A DNA stretch of 64,000 bases, from the NCBI RefSeq assembly GCF_963924675.1, contig NC_089222.1, forward strand, positions 1,674,001 to 1,738,000. The letters are read 5' to 3'. Shown one piece after another: positions 24,467 through 38,436 of this stretch. The notes under the pieces are model-generated. The model saw only the letters and a list, made by a program, of their open reading frames with translations, was not told the origin of the DNA and did no database searches. The position numbers and the translations under genes are program-made. This DNA is from Phocoena phocoena (taxonomy: Eukaryota > Chordata > Mammalia > Artiodactyla > Phocoenidae). How positions within the stretch are numbered: the stretch's first letter is position 1; every line of letters begins with the position of its first letter.

Positions 24467-26211
24467 TAATTCACAAACCTGCAGAGTTATAATTGACAGC
24501 TATCCTCCAAAAATATATTGAAGTAAGCCTGCGAAGGGGACTTGAAAGCGGGGCAGAATTTCAGGAAAACGATTGCAGGGGGTAGACTGGAATTGCCCTG
24601 AAAGCATAGGAAAAGAGGCACAACGTCGACAGTGATGCACTTGGCGAAAAATGGCGTATGCGTTTTTTCCTGAATATATTCAGGAAAAATCGCATACGCC
24701 CTTTTTGGCCAAGGAAGCAAGCCTGTAAATGAAGTCTGCACTACAATGAAGTCTCACTGCCCCCCGGGCAAAAGGGCCATCTGAAAAAAGTGTAAAATCC
24801 AGAAAGGTACGAGAGGATATGGAGAACAGGGAGCCTTGTTATGCTGATTGGCAGGATGTAAATTGCCAGCAGCCACCCTGGAGAAGTGTATGGTGTTTCC
24901 TGAAACACGTAAGAAACAAAGCAACACAGCCTATGGCACTTCCACTTATGGTCCTATAGCTTACGGAAATGAAAATCAAAAACAGACAGCCACCCCAATA
25001 TTTGGGACGGCTATGTTCACAAGAAGCTCGTCTACAGTATCAGGTAAATATCCCAGAAAGCAAAAAATGGATAAAGAAGTTGTGGCACGTACGTACAATG
25101 CAATATCACTCAGCAATGAAATCTGTGTCATCAGGCCCGTAGCGGCATAGTGAGTGGATGCAGGTACGGTGATTGTACGTGAACTACGTCACACAGAAAA
25201 AGAAACATCATAAGATATCACTAATACACGGAATGTAAACTTGACTACACATGAACTGAATTACAAAACAGAACATGGTCTCAAATTTAGAAAACCAATT
25301 AGTGCTTGCTTATGGGGAAAGGTGCGTTGGGGTGCTGCATAAAACCAGAGACTGAAATTAGCACATATAACTTTCCATAAGCCAAATATGTAATAGACAA
25401 GACCTACTCCTTGCTCAACGAAATGGACCCAACACCACATATTCAACGCCTAGGAATATACCTGACTAGGAAAAATCTTAAAACCCATGGATATATATGT
25501 CTCCATAAGAGAATCAAGCGTGTGTACAGCGGCCGAAACGCAGCAGTGAATATCCGATAAATCCCATTATCAAAATAAATTTAAAAACAAAACACAAAGA
25601 CAGTGAAATAGAGAGCAATTCTTAAATAATTCACTCAGGGCATGTGATGCAACCGGGATTGACAACATCTACACCCGAGCTGGTTGAGACATAAGGCTGG
25701 ACACTTCAGGCTGATAGCATTGGTGAGTTTCGCTGAGCAAATGCAGACACTTTGAAGTCATACTTCATGGTACCCATTCCATGGGTCCCAACTCTCCAGG
25801 TTCAAGGGATTCTTCCTCCAGCTAAAACATGCATGGGAAACCCAGAGTATCGTCCACCGTGTGATTGGGAAACGATTTAAAATGCATCTCAGTTTTCGTA
25901 TCCTGGTCCTCGGGTTCACCATTCCAGATGCTTTACTAACACTCTCCCCGCTTGGAGAGTCAGTGCCTTTAACCTCCTCTTTGGCATAGCTTGCAATTTC
26001 TCTGCAAGATGAACAGGAATAGGGAGAACCAATGAGAGACTAGCTGTAGGTGTCTGCACGGGCAAATATAACGCTCATTGCCCACCAGGAAGAGGAATTA
26101 AACAAAGGCTCAGTGTGCCCTGCGGGAAACAGATTAGGGCCTGAAGCAATCCTGCGGTTTTGTGCCCAGCTCACAAGAAAGCGAGTTGAAGAAAGGAGCT
26201 CAGGGGCACTG
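24467..26211 (+). repeat. Satellite unit 15 (type A)
   Basis: 1,745 bp. TTATAATTG at the usual TATAAA place. Palindrome 24641-24712 with changes in both arms (GGCGAAAAATGGCG; AAAAATCG). An in-frame change gives GAAATGAAAATC near 24966. Confidence 0.92.
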
Positions 26212-27956
26212 TAATTCACAATCCTGCAGAGTTATAAATGACAGCTATCCTCCAAAAATATATTGAAGTAAGCCTGCGAAGGGGACTTGAAAGCGGGGCA
26301 GAATTTCAGGAAAACGATTGCAGGGGGTACATTGGAATTGCCCTGAAACATAGGAAAAGAGGCAGAACGTCGACAATGATGCACTTGGCCAAAAAGGGCG
26401 TATGCGTTTTTTCCTGAATATTCAGGAAAAAACGCATACGCCCTTTTTGGCCAACCAAGCAAGCCTGTAAAGGAAATCTGCACTACAATGAAGTCTCACT
26501 GCCCCCCGGGCAAAAGGGCCATCTGAAAAAAGTGTAAACTCCAGAAAGGGAAGGACAGGTTATGGAGAACAGGGAGCCTTGTTATGCTGATTGGCAGGAT
26601 GTAAATTGCCAGCAGCCACCCTGGAGAAGTGTATGGTGTTTCCTGAAACACGTAAGAAACAAAGCAACACAGCCTATGGCATTTCCACTTATGGTCCTAT
26701 AGCTTACGGAAATTAAAATCAAAAACAGACAGCCACCCCAATATTTGGGACGGCTCTGTTCAGAAGAAGCTCGTCTACAGTATCAGGTAAATATCCCAGA
26801 AAGCAAAAAATGGATAAAGAAGTTGTGGCACGTACGTACAATGCAATATAACTCAGCAATGAAATCTGTGTCATCAGGCCCATAGCGGCATAGTGAGTGG
26901 ATGCAGATACGGTGATTCTACGTGAACTACATCACACAGAAAAAGAAACATCATAAGATATCACTAATACACGGAATGTAAACTTGACTACACATGAACT
27001 GAATTACAAAACAGAACAGGGTCTCAAATTTAGAAAACCAACTAGTGCTTGCTTATGGGGAAAGGTGCGTTGGGGTGCTGCATAAAACCAGAGACTGAAA
27101 TTAGCACAGATAACTTTCCATAAGCCAAATATGTAATAGACAAGACCTACTCCTTGCTCAACGAAATGGACCCAACACCACATATTCAACGCCTAGGAAT
27201 ATACCTGACGAGGAAGAATCTTAAAAGCCATGAATATATATATCTCCATAAGAGAATCAAGCATGTGTACAGCGGCCGAAACGCAGCAGTGAAAATACGA
27301 TAAATCCCATTATCAAAATAAATTTCGAAAACAAAACACAAAGACAGTGAAATAGAGAGCAATTCTTAAATAATTCACTCAGGGCATGTGATGCAACAGG
27401 GATTGACCACATCTACACCCAGAGCTGGTTGAGACATAAGGCTGGACACTTCACGCTGATAGCATTGATGAGTTTCGGTGAGCAAATGCAGACACTTTGA
27501 AGTCATACTGCATGGTACCCATTCCATGGGTCCCAACTCTCCAGGTTCAAGGGATTCTTCCTCTAGCTAAAACATGCATGGGAAACCCAGAGTATGTTCC
27601 ACCGTGTGATTGGGAAACGATTTAAAATGCATCTCAGTTTTCGTATCCTGGTCCTCGGGTTCACCATTCCAGATGCTTTACTAACACTCTCCCTGCTTGG
27701 AGAGTCAGTGCCTTTAACCTCCTCTTTGGCACAGCTTGCAATTTCTGTGCAAGATGAACAGGAATAGGGAGAACTAACGAGAGACTAGCTCTAGGTGTCT
27801 GCACGGGCAAATGTAACGCTCATTTCCCACCAGGAAGAGGAATTATCCAAAGGCTCAGCGTGCCCTGCCGGAAAGAGATTATGGCCTGAAGCAATCCTGC
27901 GGTTTTGTGCCCAGTTCTCAAGAAAGCGAGTTGAAGAAAGGAGCTCAGGGGCACTG
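26212..27956 (+). repeat. Satellite unit 16 (type A)
   Basis: 1,745 bp. Palindrome 26385-26454 has lost two central bases yet stays perfectly symmetric (70 bp). Other private changes: GGGAAGGACAGGTTATGG near 26547. Confidence 0.93.
26385..26454. repeat. 70-bp palindrome with symmetric centre loss
   Basis: The centre reads CCTGAATATTCAGG instead of CCTGAATATATTCAGG. The arms are otherwise exact complements. Confidence 0.95.
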
Positions 27957-29703
27957 TAATTCACAAACCTGCAGAGTTATAAATGACAGCTATCCTCCAA
28001 AAAAATATTGAAGTAAGCCTGCGAAGGGGACTTGAAAGCGGGGCAGAATTTCAGGAAAACGATTGCAGGGGGTAGACTGGAATTGCCCTGAAAGCATAGG
28101 AAAAGAGGCACAACGTCGACAATGATGCACTTGGCCAAAAAGGGCGTATGCGTTTTTTCCTGAATATATTCAGGAAAAAACGCATACGCCCTTTTTGGCC
28201 AACCAAGCAAGCCTGTAAAGGAAATCTGCACTACAATGAAGTCTCACTGCCCCCCTGGAAAAAGGGCCATCTGAAAAACGTGTAAAATCCAGAAAAGTAG
28301 GACAGGATATGGAGAACAGGGAGCCTTGTTATGCTGATTGGCAGGATGTAAATTGCCAGCAGCCACCCTGGAGAAGTGTATGGTGTTTCCTGAAACACGT
28401 AAGAAACAAAGCAACACCGCCTATGGCACTTCCACTTATGGTCCTATAGCTTACGGAAATTAAAACCAAAAACAGACAGCCACCCCAATATTTGGGACGG
28501 CTCTGTTCACAAGAAGCTTGTCTACAGTATCAGGTAAATATCCCAGAAAGCAAAAAATGGATAAAGAAGTTGTGGCACGTACGTGCAATGCAATATCACT
28601 CAGCAATGAAATCTGTGTCATCAGGCCCGTAGCGGCATAGTGAGTGGATGCAGGTACGGTGATTCTACGTGAACTACGTCACACAGAAAAAGAAACATCA
28701 TAAGATATCACTAATACACGGAATGTAAACTTGACTACACATGAACTGAATTACAAAACAGATCAGGGTCTCAAATTTAGAAAACCAACTAGTGCTTGCT
28801 TATGGGGAAAGGTGCCTTGGGGTGCTGCATAAAACCAGAGACTGAAATTTGCACAGATAACAATCCATAAGCCAAATATGTAATAGACACGACCTACTCC
28901 TTGCTCAACGAAATGGACTCAACACCACATATTCAACGCCTAGGAATATACCTGACTTGGAAGAATCTTAAAACCCATGGATTTATATGTCTCTGTAAGA
29001 GAATCAAGCGAGTGTACAGCGGCATAAACGCAGCAGTGAAAATCCGATAAATCCCATTATCAAAATAAATTTCAAAAACAAAACACAAAGACAGTGAAAT
29101 AGAGAGCAATTCTTAAATAATTCACTCAGGGCATGTGATGCAACCGGGATTTAACACATCTACACCCAGAGCTGGTTGAGACATAAGGCTGGACACTTCA
29201 GGCTGATAGCATCGGTGAGTTTCGGTGAGCAAATGCAGACCCTTTGAAGTCATACTTCATGGTACCCATTCCATGGGTCCCAACTCTCCAGGTTCAAGGG
29301 ATTCTTCCTTCAGCTAAAACATGCATGGGAAACACAGAGTATGGTACACCATGAGATTGGGAAATGATTTAAAATGGGTCTCAGTTTTCGTATCCTTGTC
29401 CTCGGGTTCACCATTCCAGACGCTTTACTAACACTCTCACCGCTTGGAGAGTCAGGGCCTTTAACCTCCTGTTTGGCACAGTTTGCAATTTCTGTGCAAG
29501 ATGAACAGGAATAGGGAGAACCAATGACAGACTAGCTGTAGGTGTCTGCACGGGCAAATGTAACACTCATTGCCCACCAGGAAAAGGAATTAAACAAAGG
29601 CTCAGTGTGCCCTGCTGGAAACAGATTAGGGCCTGAAGCAATCCTGCGGTTTTGTGCCCAGCTCACAAGAAAGCGAGTTGAAGAAAGGAGCTCAGGGGCA
29701 CTG
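27957..29703 (+). repeat. Satellite unit 17 (type A)
   Basis: 1,747 bp. Perfect 72-bp palindrome 28131-28202. The second half repeats that of unit 14. Confidence 0.93.
28131..28202. repeat. Perfect 72-bp palindrome (unit 17)
   Basis: Every arm position pairs, from TTGGCC to GGCCAA. Confidence 0.96.
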
Positions 29704-31450
29704 TAATTCACAAACCTGCAGAGTTATAATTGACAGCTATCCTCCAAAAATATATTGAAGTAAGCCTGTGAAGGGGACTTGAAAGCAGGGCAGAATTTCA
29801 GGAAAAAGATTGCAGGGGGTAGACTGGAATTGCCCTGAAAGCATAGGAAAAGAGGCAGAACTTCGACAATGATGCACTTGGCCAAAAAGGGCGTATGCGT
29901 TTTTTCCTGTATATATTCAGGAAAAAACGCATACGCCCTTTTTGGCCAACCAAGCAAGCCTGTAAAGGAAATCTGCACTACAATGAAGCCTCACTGCCCC
30001 CCGGACAAAAGGGCCATCTGAAAAAAGTGTAAAATCCAGAAAGGTAGGACAGGATATGGAGAACAGGGAGCCTTGTTATGCTGATTGGCAGGATGTAAAT
30101 TGTGAACAGCCATCCTGGAGAAGTGTATGGTGTTTCCTGAAACACGTAAAAAATAAAGCAACACAGCCTATGGCAATTGCACTTATGGTCCTATTCTTTA
30201 GGGAAATTAAACCCAAAAACAGAGAGCCACCCCAAAGTTTGGGATGGCTGTGTTCCCAAGAAGCTCGTCTACAGGACCAGGTAAATATCCCAGAAAGCAA
30301 AAAATGGATAAAGAAGTTGTGGCACGTACGTGCAATGCAGTATCACTCAGCAATGTAATCTGTGTCATCAGGCCCGTAGCGGCATAGTGAGTGGATGCAG
30401 ATACGGTGATTCTACGTGAACTACGTCACACAGAATAAGAAACATCATAAGATATCACTAATACACGGAATGTAAACTTGACTACACATGAACTGAATTA
30501 CAAAACAGAACAGGGTCTCAAATTTAGAAAACCAACTAGTGCTTGCTTATGGGGAAAGGTGCCTTGGGGTGCTGCATAAAACCAGAGACTGAAATTAGCA
30601 CAGATAACATTCCATAAGCCAAATATGTAATAGACAAGACATACTCCTTGCTCAACGAAATGGACTCAATACCACATATTCAACGCCTAGGAATATACCT
30701 GACTAGGAAGAATCTTAAAACCCATGGATATATATGTCTCCATAAGAGAATCAAGCGTGTGTACAGCGGCTGAAACGCAGCAGTGAAAATCCGATAAATC
30801 CCATTATCAAAATAAATTTCAAAAACAAAACACAAAGACAGTGAAATAGAGAGCAATTCTTAAATAATTCACTCAGGGCATGTGATGCAACCGGGATTTA
30901 CCACATCTACACCCAGAGCTGGTTGAGACATAAGGCTATACACTTCAGGCTGATAGCATTGGTGAGTTTCGGTGAGCAAATGCAGACCCTTTGAAGTCAT
31001 ACTGCATGGTACTCATTCCATGGGTCCCAACTCTCCAAGTTCAAGGGATTCTTACTCCAGCTAAAACATGCATGGGAAACCCAGAGTATCATCCACCGTG
31101 TGATTGGGAAACGATTTAAAATGCATCTCAGTTTTCGTATCCTGGTCCTCGGGTTCACCATTCCAGATGCTTTACTAACACTCTCCCCGCTTGGAGAGTC
31201 AGTGCCTTTAACCTCCTCTTTGGCACAGCTTGCAATTTTTGTGCAAGATGAACAGGAATAGGGAGAACCAATGAGAGACTAGCTGTAGGTGTCTGCACAG
31301 GCAAATGTAACGCTCATTGCCCACCAGGAAGAGGAATTAAACAAAGGCTCAGTGTGCCCTGCTGGAAACAGATTAGGGCCTGAAGCAATCCTGTGGTTTT
31401 GTGCCCAGCTCACAAGAAAGCGAGTTTAAGAAAGGAGCTCAGGGGCACTG
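29704..31450 (+). repeat. Satellite unit 18 (type B)
   Basis: 1,747 bp. TTATAATTG variant at the start. Palindrome 29878-29949 with one mismatch (CCTGTATA). Open ORF2-derived frame 30056-30358 ends early at CAATGTAATC, a stop shared with unit 20. Confidence 0.93.
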
Positions 31451-33197
31451 TAATTCACAAACCTGCAGAGTTATAAATGACAGCTATCTTCCAAAAGTAT
31501 ATTGAAGTAAGCCTGCGAAGGGGACTTGAAATCGCGGCAGAATTTCAGGAAAACGATTGCAAGGGGTAGACTGGAATTGCCCTGAAAGCATAGGAAAAGA
31601 GGCACAATGTCGACAATGATGCACTTGGCCAAAAAGTGCGTATGCGTTTTTTCCTGAATATATTCAGAAAAAAACGCATACGCCCTTTTTGGCCAACCAA
31701 GCAAGCCTGTAAAGGAAATCTGCAATACAATGAAATCTCACTGCCCCCCGGGCAAAAGGGCCAGCTGAAAAAAGTGTAAAATCCAGAAATGAAGGACAGG
31801 ATATGGAGAACAGGGAGCCTTGTTATGCTGATTGGCAGGATGTAAATTGTGAACAGCCACCCTGGAGAAGTGTATGGTGTTTCCTGAAACACGTAAGAAA
31901 TAAAGCAACACAGCCTATGGCAATTGAACTTATGGTCCTATTCCTTAGGGAAATTAAAACCAAAAACAGAGAGCCACCCCAAAGTTTGGGACGGCTGTGT
32001 TCCCAAGAAGCTCGTCTACAGGACCAGGTAAATATCCCAGAAAGCAAAAAATGGATAAAGAAGTTGTGGCACATACGTGCATTGCAATATCACTCAGCAA
32101 TGAAATCTGTGTCATCAGGCCCGTAGCGGCATAGTGAGTGGATGCAGGTATGGTGATTCTACGTGAACTACGTCACACAGAAAAAGAAACATCATAAGAT
32201 ATCACTAATACACGGAATGTAAACTTGACTACACATGAACTGAATTACAAAACAGAACAGGGTCTCAAATTCAGAAAACCAACTAGTGCTTGCTTATGGG
32301 GAAAGGTGCCTTGGGGTGCTGCATAAAACCAGAGACTGAAATTAGCACAGATAACATTCCATAAGCCAAATATGTAATAGACAAGACCTACTCCTTGCTC
32401 AACGAAATGGACCCAACACCACATATTCAACGCCTAGGAATATACCTGACTAGGAAGAATCTTAAAACCCATGGATATATATGTCTCTGTAAGAGAATCA
32501 AGCGTGTGTACAGCAGCCGAAACGCAGCCGTGAAAATCCGATAAATCCCATTATCAAAATAAATTTCGAAAACAAAACACAAAGACAGTGAAATACAGAG
32601 CAATTCTTAAATAATTCACTCAGGGCATGTGATGCAACCGGGATTTAACACATCTACACCTAGAGCTCGTTGAGACATAAGGCTGGACACTTCAGGCTGA
32701 TAGCATTGGTGTGTTTCGGTGAGCAAATGCAGACCTTTTTAAGTCATACTGCATGGTACTCATTCCATGGGTCCCAACTCTCCAGGTTCAAGGGATTCTT
32801 CCTCCAGCTAAAACATGCATGGGAAACCCAGAGTATCGTCCACCGTGTGATTGTGAAATGATTTAAAATTCATCTCATTTTTCGTATCCGCGTCCTCGGG
32901 TTCACCATTCCAGATGCTTTACTAACACTCTCCCCGCTTGGAGAGTCAGTGCCTTTAACCTCCTCTTTGGCACAGCGTGCAATTTCTGTGCAAGATGAAC
33001 AGGAATAGGGAGAACCAATGAGAGTCTAGCTGTGGGTGTCTGCACGGGCAAATGTAACACTCATTGCCCACCAGGAAGAGGAATTAAACAAAGGCTCAGT
33101 GTGCCCTGCTGGAAACAGATTAGGGCCTGAAGCAATCCTGCGGTTTTGTGCCCAGCTCACAAGAAAGCGAGTTGAAGAAAGGAGCTCAGGGGCACTG
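31451..33197 (+). repeat. Satellite unit 19 (type B)
   Basis: 1,747 bp. Palindrome 31625-31696 (GTGCG left, CAGAAA right). Open frame 31803-32126. AGCTCGTTGAGAC near 32666 and CTGCAATACAATG near 31722 pair it with unit 22. Confidence 0.93.
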
Positions 33198-34944
33198 TAA
33201 TTCACAAACCTGCAGAGTTATAATTGACAGCTATCCTCCAAAAATATATTGAAGTAAGCCTGCGAAGGGGACTTAAAAGCGGGGCAGAATTTCAGGAAAA
33301 CGATTGCAGGGGGTAGACTGGAATTGCCCTGAAAGCATAGGAAAACAGGCACAATGTCAACAAATATGCACTTGGCCAAAAAGGGCGTATGCGCTTTTTC
33401 CTGAATATATTCAGGAAAAAACGCATACGCCCTTTTTGGCCAACCAAGCAAGCCTGTAAAGGAAATCTGCACTACAATGAAGCCTCACTGCCACCCGGAC
33501 AAAAGGGCCATCTGAAAAAAGTGTAAAATCCAGAAAGGTAGGACAGGATATGGAGAACAGGGAGCCTTGTTATGCTGATTGGCAGGATGTAAATTGTGAA
33601 CAGCCACCCTGGAGAAGTGTATGGTGTTTCCTGAAACACGTAAGAAATAAAGCAACACAGCCTATGGCAATTGCACTTATGGTCCTATTCCTTAGGAAAA
33701 TTAAAACCAAAAACAGAGAGCCACCCCAAAGTTTGGGATGGCTGTGTTCCCAAGAAGCTCGTCTACAGGACCAGGTAAATATCCCAGAAAGCAAAAAATG
33801 GATAAAGAAGTTGTGGCACGTACGTGCAATGCAGTATCACTCAGCAATGTAATCTGTGTCATCAGGCCCGTAGCGGCATAGTGAGTGGATGCAGATACGG
33901 TGATTCTACGTGAACTACGTCACACAGAATAAGAAACATCATAAGATATCACTAATACACGGAATGTAAACTTGACTACACATGAACTGAATTACAAAAC
34001 AGAACAGGGTCTCAAATTTAGAAAACCAACTAGTGCTTGCTTATGGGGAAAGGTGCGTTGGGGTGCTGCATAAAACCAGAGACTGAAATTAGCACAGATA
34101 ACATTCCATAAGCCAAATATGTAATAGACAAGACATACTCCTTGCTCAACGAAATGGACTCAACACCACATATTCAACGCCTAGGAATATACCTGACTAG
34201 GAAGAATCTTAAAACCCATGGATATATATGTCTCCATAAGAGAATCAAGCGTGTGTACAGCGGCCGAAACGCAGCAGTGAAAATCCGATAAATCCCATTA
34301 TCAAAATAAATTTCAAAAACAAAACACAAAGACAGTGAAATAGAGAGCAATTCTTAAATAATTCACTCAGGGCATGTGATGCAACCGGGAATGACCACAT
34401 CTACACCCAGAGCTGGTTGAGACATAAGGCTGGACAATTCAGGCTGATAGCATTGGTGAGTTTCAGTGAGCAAATGCAGACCCTTTGAAGTCATACTGCA
34501 TGGTACTCATTCCATGGGTCCCAACTCTCCAGGTTCAAGGGATTCTTCCTCCAGCTAAAACATGCATGGGAAACCCAGAGTATCATCCACCGTGTGATTG
34601 GGAAACGATTTAAAATGCATCTCAGTTTTCGTATCCTGGTCCTCGGGTTCACCATTCCGGATGCTTTACTAACACTCTCCCCGCTTGGAGAGTCAGTGCC
34701 GTTAACCTCCTCTTTGGCACAGCTTGCAATTTTTGTGCAAGATGAACAGGAATAGGGAGAACCAATGAGAGACTAGCTGTAGGTGTCTGCACGGGCAAAT
34801 GTAACGCTCATTGCCCACCAGGAAGAGGAATTAAACAAAGGCTCAGTGTGCCCTGCTGGAAACAGATTAGGGCCTGAAGCAATCCTGCGGTTTTGTGCCC
34901 AGCTCACAAGAAAGCGAGTTTAAGAAAGGAGCTCAGGGGCACTG
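33198..34944 (+). repeat. Satellite unit 20 (type B)
   Basis: 1,747 bp. Near-twin of unit 18 at a shift of 3,494 bp. Palindrome 33372-33443 with GCGCTTTTT in the left arm. Open frame 33550-33852 with the same early stop as unit 18. AACAAATATGCAC before the palindrome is shared with units 21 and 23. Confidence 0.93.
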
Positions 34945-36689
34945 TAATTCACAAACCTGCAGAGTTATAAATGACAGCTATCCTCCAAAAATATATTGAA
35001 GTAAGCCTGCGAAGGGGACTTAAAAGCGGGGCAGAATTTCAGGAAAACGATTGCAGGGGGTAGACTGGAATTGCCCTGAAAGCATAGGAAAAGAGGCACA
35101 ACGTCAACAAATATGCACTTGGCCAAAAAGGGCGTATGCGCTTTTTCCTCAATATATTCAGGAAAAAACGCATACGCCCTTTTTGGCCAACCAAGCAAGC
35201 CTGTAAAGGAAATCTGCACTACAATGAAGTCTCACTGCCCCCCGGGCAAAAGGACCACCTGAAAAAAGTGTAAAATCCAGAAAGGTAGGACAGGATATGG
35301 AGAACAGGGAGCCTTGTTATGCTGATTGGCAGGATGTAAATTGGCAGCAGCCACCCTGGAGATGTGTATGGTGTTTCCTGAAACACGTAAGAAATAAAGC
35401 AACACAGCCTATGGCAATTGCACTTATGGTCCTATTCCTTAGAGAAATTAAAATCAAAAACAGAGAGCCACCCCAAAGTTTGGGACGGCTGTGTTCCCAA
35501 GAAGCTCGTCTACAGGACCAGGTAAATATCCCAGAAAGCAAAAAATGGATAAAGAAGTTGTGGCACGTACGTGCAATGCAGTATCACTCAGCAATGAAAT
35601 CTGTGTCATCAGGCCCGTAGCGGCATAGTGAGTGGATGCAGGTACGGTGATTCTACGTGAACTACGTCACACAGAAAAAGAAACATCATAAGATATCACT
35701 AATACACGGAATGTAAACTTGACTACACATGAACTGAATTACAAAACAGAACAGGGTCTCAAATTTAGAAAACCAACTAGTGCTTGGTTATGGGGAAAGG
35801 TGCCTTGGGGTGCTGCATAAAACCAGAGACTGAAATTAGCACAGATAACATTCCATAAGCCAAATATGTAATAGACAAACATACTCCTTGCTCAAGGAAA
35901 TGGACACAACACCATATATTCAACACCTAGGAATATACCTGACTAGGAAGAATCTTAAAACCCATGGATATATATGTCTCCGTAAGAGAATCAAGCGTGT
36001 GTACAGCGGCCGAAACGCAGCAGTTTAAATCCGATAAATCCGATTATCAAAATAAATTTCAAAAACAAAACACAAAGACAGTGAAGTAGAGAGCAATTCT
36101 TAAATAATTCACTCAGGGCATGTGATGCAACCGGGATTGACCACATCTACACCCAGAGCTGGTTGAGACATAAGGCTGGACACTTCAGGCTGATAGCATT
36201 GGTGTGTTTCGGTGAGCAAATGCAAACCCTTTGAAGTCATACTGCATGGTACCTATTCCATGGGTCCCAACTCTTCAGGTTCAAGGGATTCTTCCTCCAG
36301 CTAAAACATGCATGGGAAACCCACAGTATAGTCCACCGTGTGATTGGGAAACGATTTAAAATGCATCTCAGTTTTCGTATCCTGGTCCTCGGGTTCACCA
36401 TTCCAGATGCTTTACTAACACACTCCCTGCTTGGAGAGTCAGTGCCTTTAACCTCCTGTTTGGCACAGCTTGCAATTTCTGTGCAAGATGAACAGGAATA
36501 GGGAGAACCAATGAGAGACTAGCTGTAGGTGTCTGCACGGGCAAATGTAACGCTCATTGCCCACTAGGAAGAGGAATTAAACAAAGGCTCAGTGTGCCCT
36601 GCTGGAAACAGATTAGGGCCTGAAGCAATCCTGCGGTTTGTGCCCAGCTCACAAGAAAGCGAGTTTAAGAAAGGAGCTCAGGGGCACTG
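34945..36689 (+). repeat. Satellite unit 21 (type B)
   Basis: 1,745 bp. Palindrome 35119-35190 (GCGCTTTTTCCTCAATA, two mismatches). Open frame 35297-35620. CAGTTTAAATCCG near 36022 pairs it with unit 23. Confidence 0.93.
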
Positions 36690-38436
36690 TAATTCACAAA
36701 CCTGCAGAGTTATAAATGACAGCTATCTTCCAAAAGTATATTGAAGTAAGCCTGCGAAGGGGACTTGAAAGCGGGGCAGAATTTCAGGAAAACGATTGCA
36801 GGGGGTAGACTGGAATTGCCCTGAAAGCATAGGAAAAGAGGCACAATGTCGACAATGATGCACTTGGCCAAAAAGGGCGTATGCGTTTTTTCCTGAATAT
36901 ATTCAGAAAAAAACGCATACGCCCTTTTTGGCCCACCAAGCAAGCCTGAAAAGGAAATCTGCAATACAATGAAATCTCACTGCCCCGCCGGCAAAAGGGC
37001 CATCTGAAAAAAGTGTAAAATCCAGAAAGGACGGACAGGATATGGAGAACAGGGCGCCTTGTTATGCTGATTGGCAGGATGGAAATTGTGAACAGCCACC
37101 CTGGAGAAGTGTATGGTGTTTCCTGAAACACGTAAGAAATAAAGCAACACAGCCTATGGCAATTGCACTTATGGTCCTATTCCTTAGGGAAATTAAAACC
37201 AAAAACAGAGAGCCACCCCAAAGTTTGGGACGGCTGTGTTTCCAAGAAGCTCGTCTACAGTACCAGGTAAATATCCCAGAAAGCAAAAAATGGATAAAGA
37301 AGTTGTGGCACGTACGTGCATTGCAATATCACTCAGCAATGAAATCTGTGTCATCAGGCCCGTAGCGGCATAGTGAGTGGATGCAGGTATGGTGATTCTA
37401 CGTGAACTACGTCACACAGAAAACGAAACATCATAAGATATCACTAATACACGGAATGTAAACTTGACTACACATGAACTGAATTACAAAACAGAACAGG
37501 GTCTCAAATTTAGAAAACCAACTAGTGCTTGCTTATGGGGAAAGGTGCCTTGGGGTGCTGCATAAAACCAGAGACTGAAATTAGCACAGATAACATTCCA
37601 TAAGCCAAATATGTAATAGACAAGACATACTCCTTGCTCAACGAAATGGACCCAACACCACATATTCAACGCCTAGGAATATACCTGACTAGGAAGAATC
37701 TTAAAACCCATGGATATATATGTCTCCGTAAGAGAATCAAGCGTGTGTACAGCGGCCGAAACGCAGCCGTGAAAATCCGATAAATCCCATTATCAAAATA
37801 AATTTCGAAAACAAAACACAAAGACAGTGAAATAGAGAGCAATTCTTAAATAATTCACTCAGGGCATGTGATGCAACCGGGATTTAACACATCTACACCT
37901 AGAGCTCGTTGAGACATAAGGCTGGACACTTCAGGCTGATAGCATTGGTGTGTTTCGGTGAGCAAATGCAGACCCTTTGAAGTCATACTGCATGGTACTC
38001 ATTCCATGGGTCCCAAATCTCCAGGTTCAAGGGATTCTTCCTCCAGCTAAAACATGCATGGGAAACCCAGAGTATCGTCCACCGTGTGATTGGGAAATGA
38101 TTTAAAATTCATCTCAGTTTTCGTATCCGGGTCCTCGGGTTCACCATTCCAGATGCTTTACTAACACTCTCCCCGCTTGGAGAGACAGTGCCTTTAACCT
38201 CCTGTTTAGCACAGCTTGCAATTTCTGTGCAAGATGAACAGGAATAGGGAGAACCAATGAGAGTCTAGCTGTGGGTGTCTGCACGGGCAAATGTAACACT
38301 CATTGCCCACCAGGAAGAGGAATTAAACAAAGGCTCAGTGTGCCCTGCTGGAAACAGATTAGGGCCTGAAGCAATCCTGCGGTTTTGTGCCCAGCTCACA
38401 AGAAAGCGAGTTGAAGAAAGGAGCTCAGGGGCACTG
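36690..38436 (+). repeat. Satellite unit 22 (type B)
   Basis: 1,747 bp. Near-twin of unit 19 at a shift of about 5,239 bp. Palindrome 36864-36935 with two right-arm changes. Open frame 37042-37365. Confidence 0.93.
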
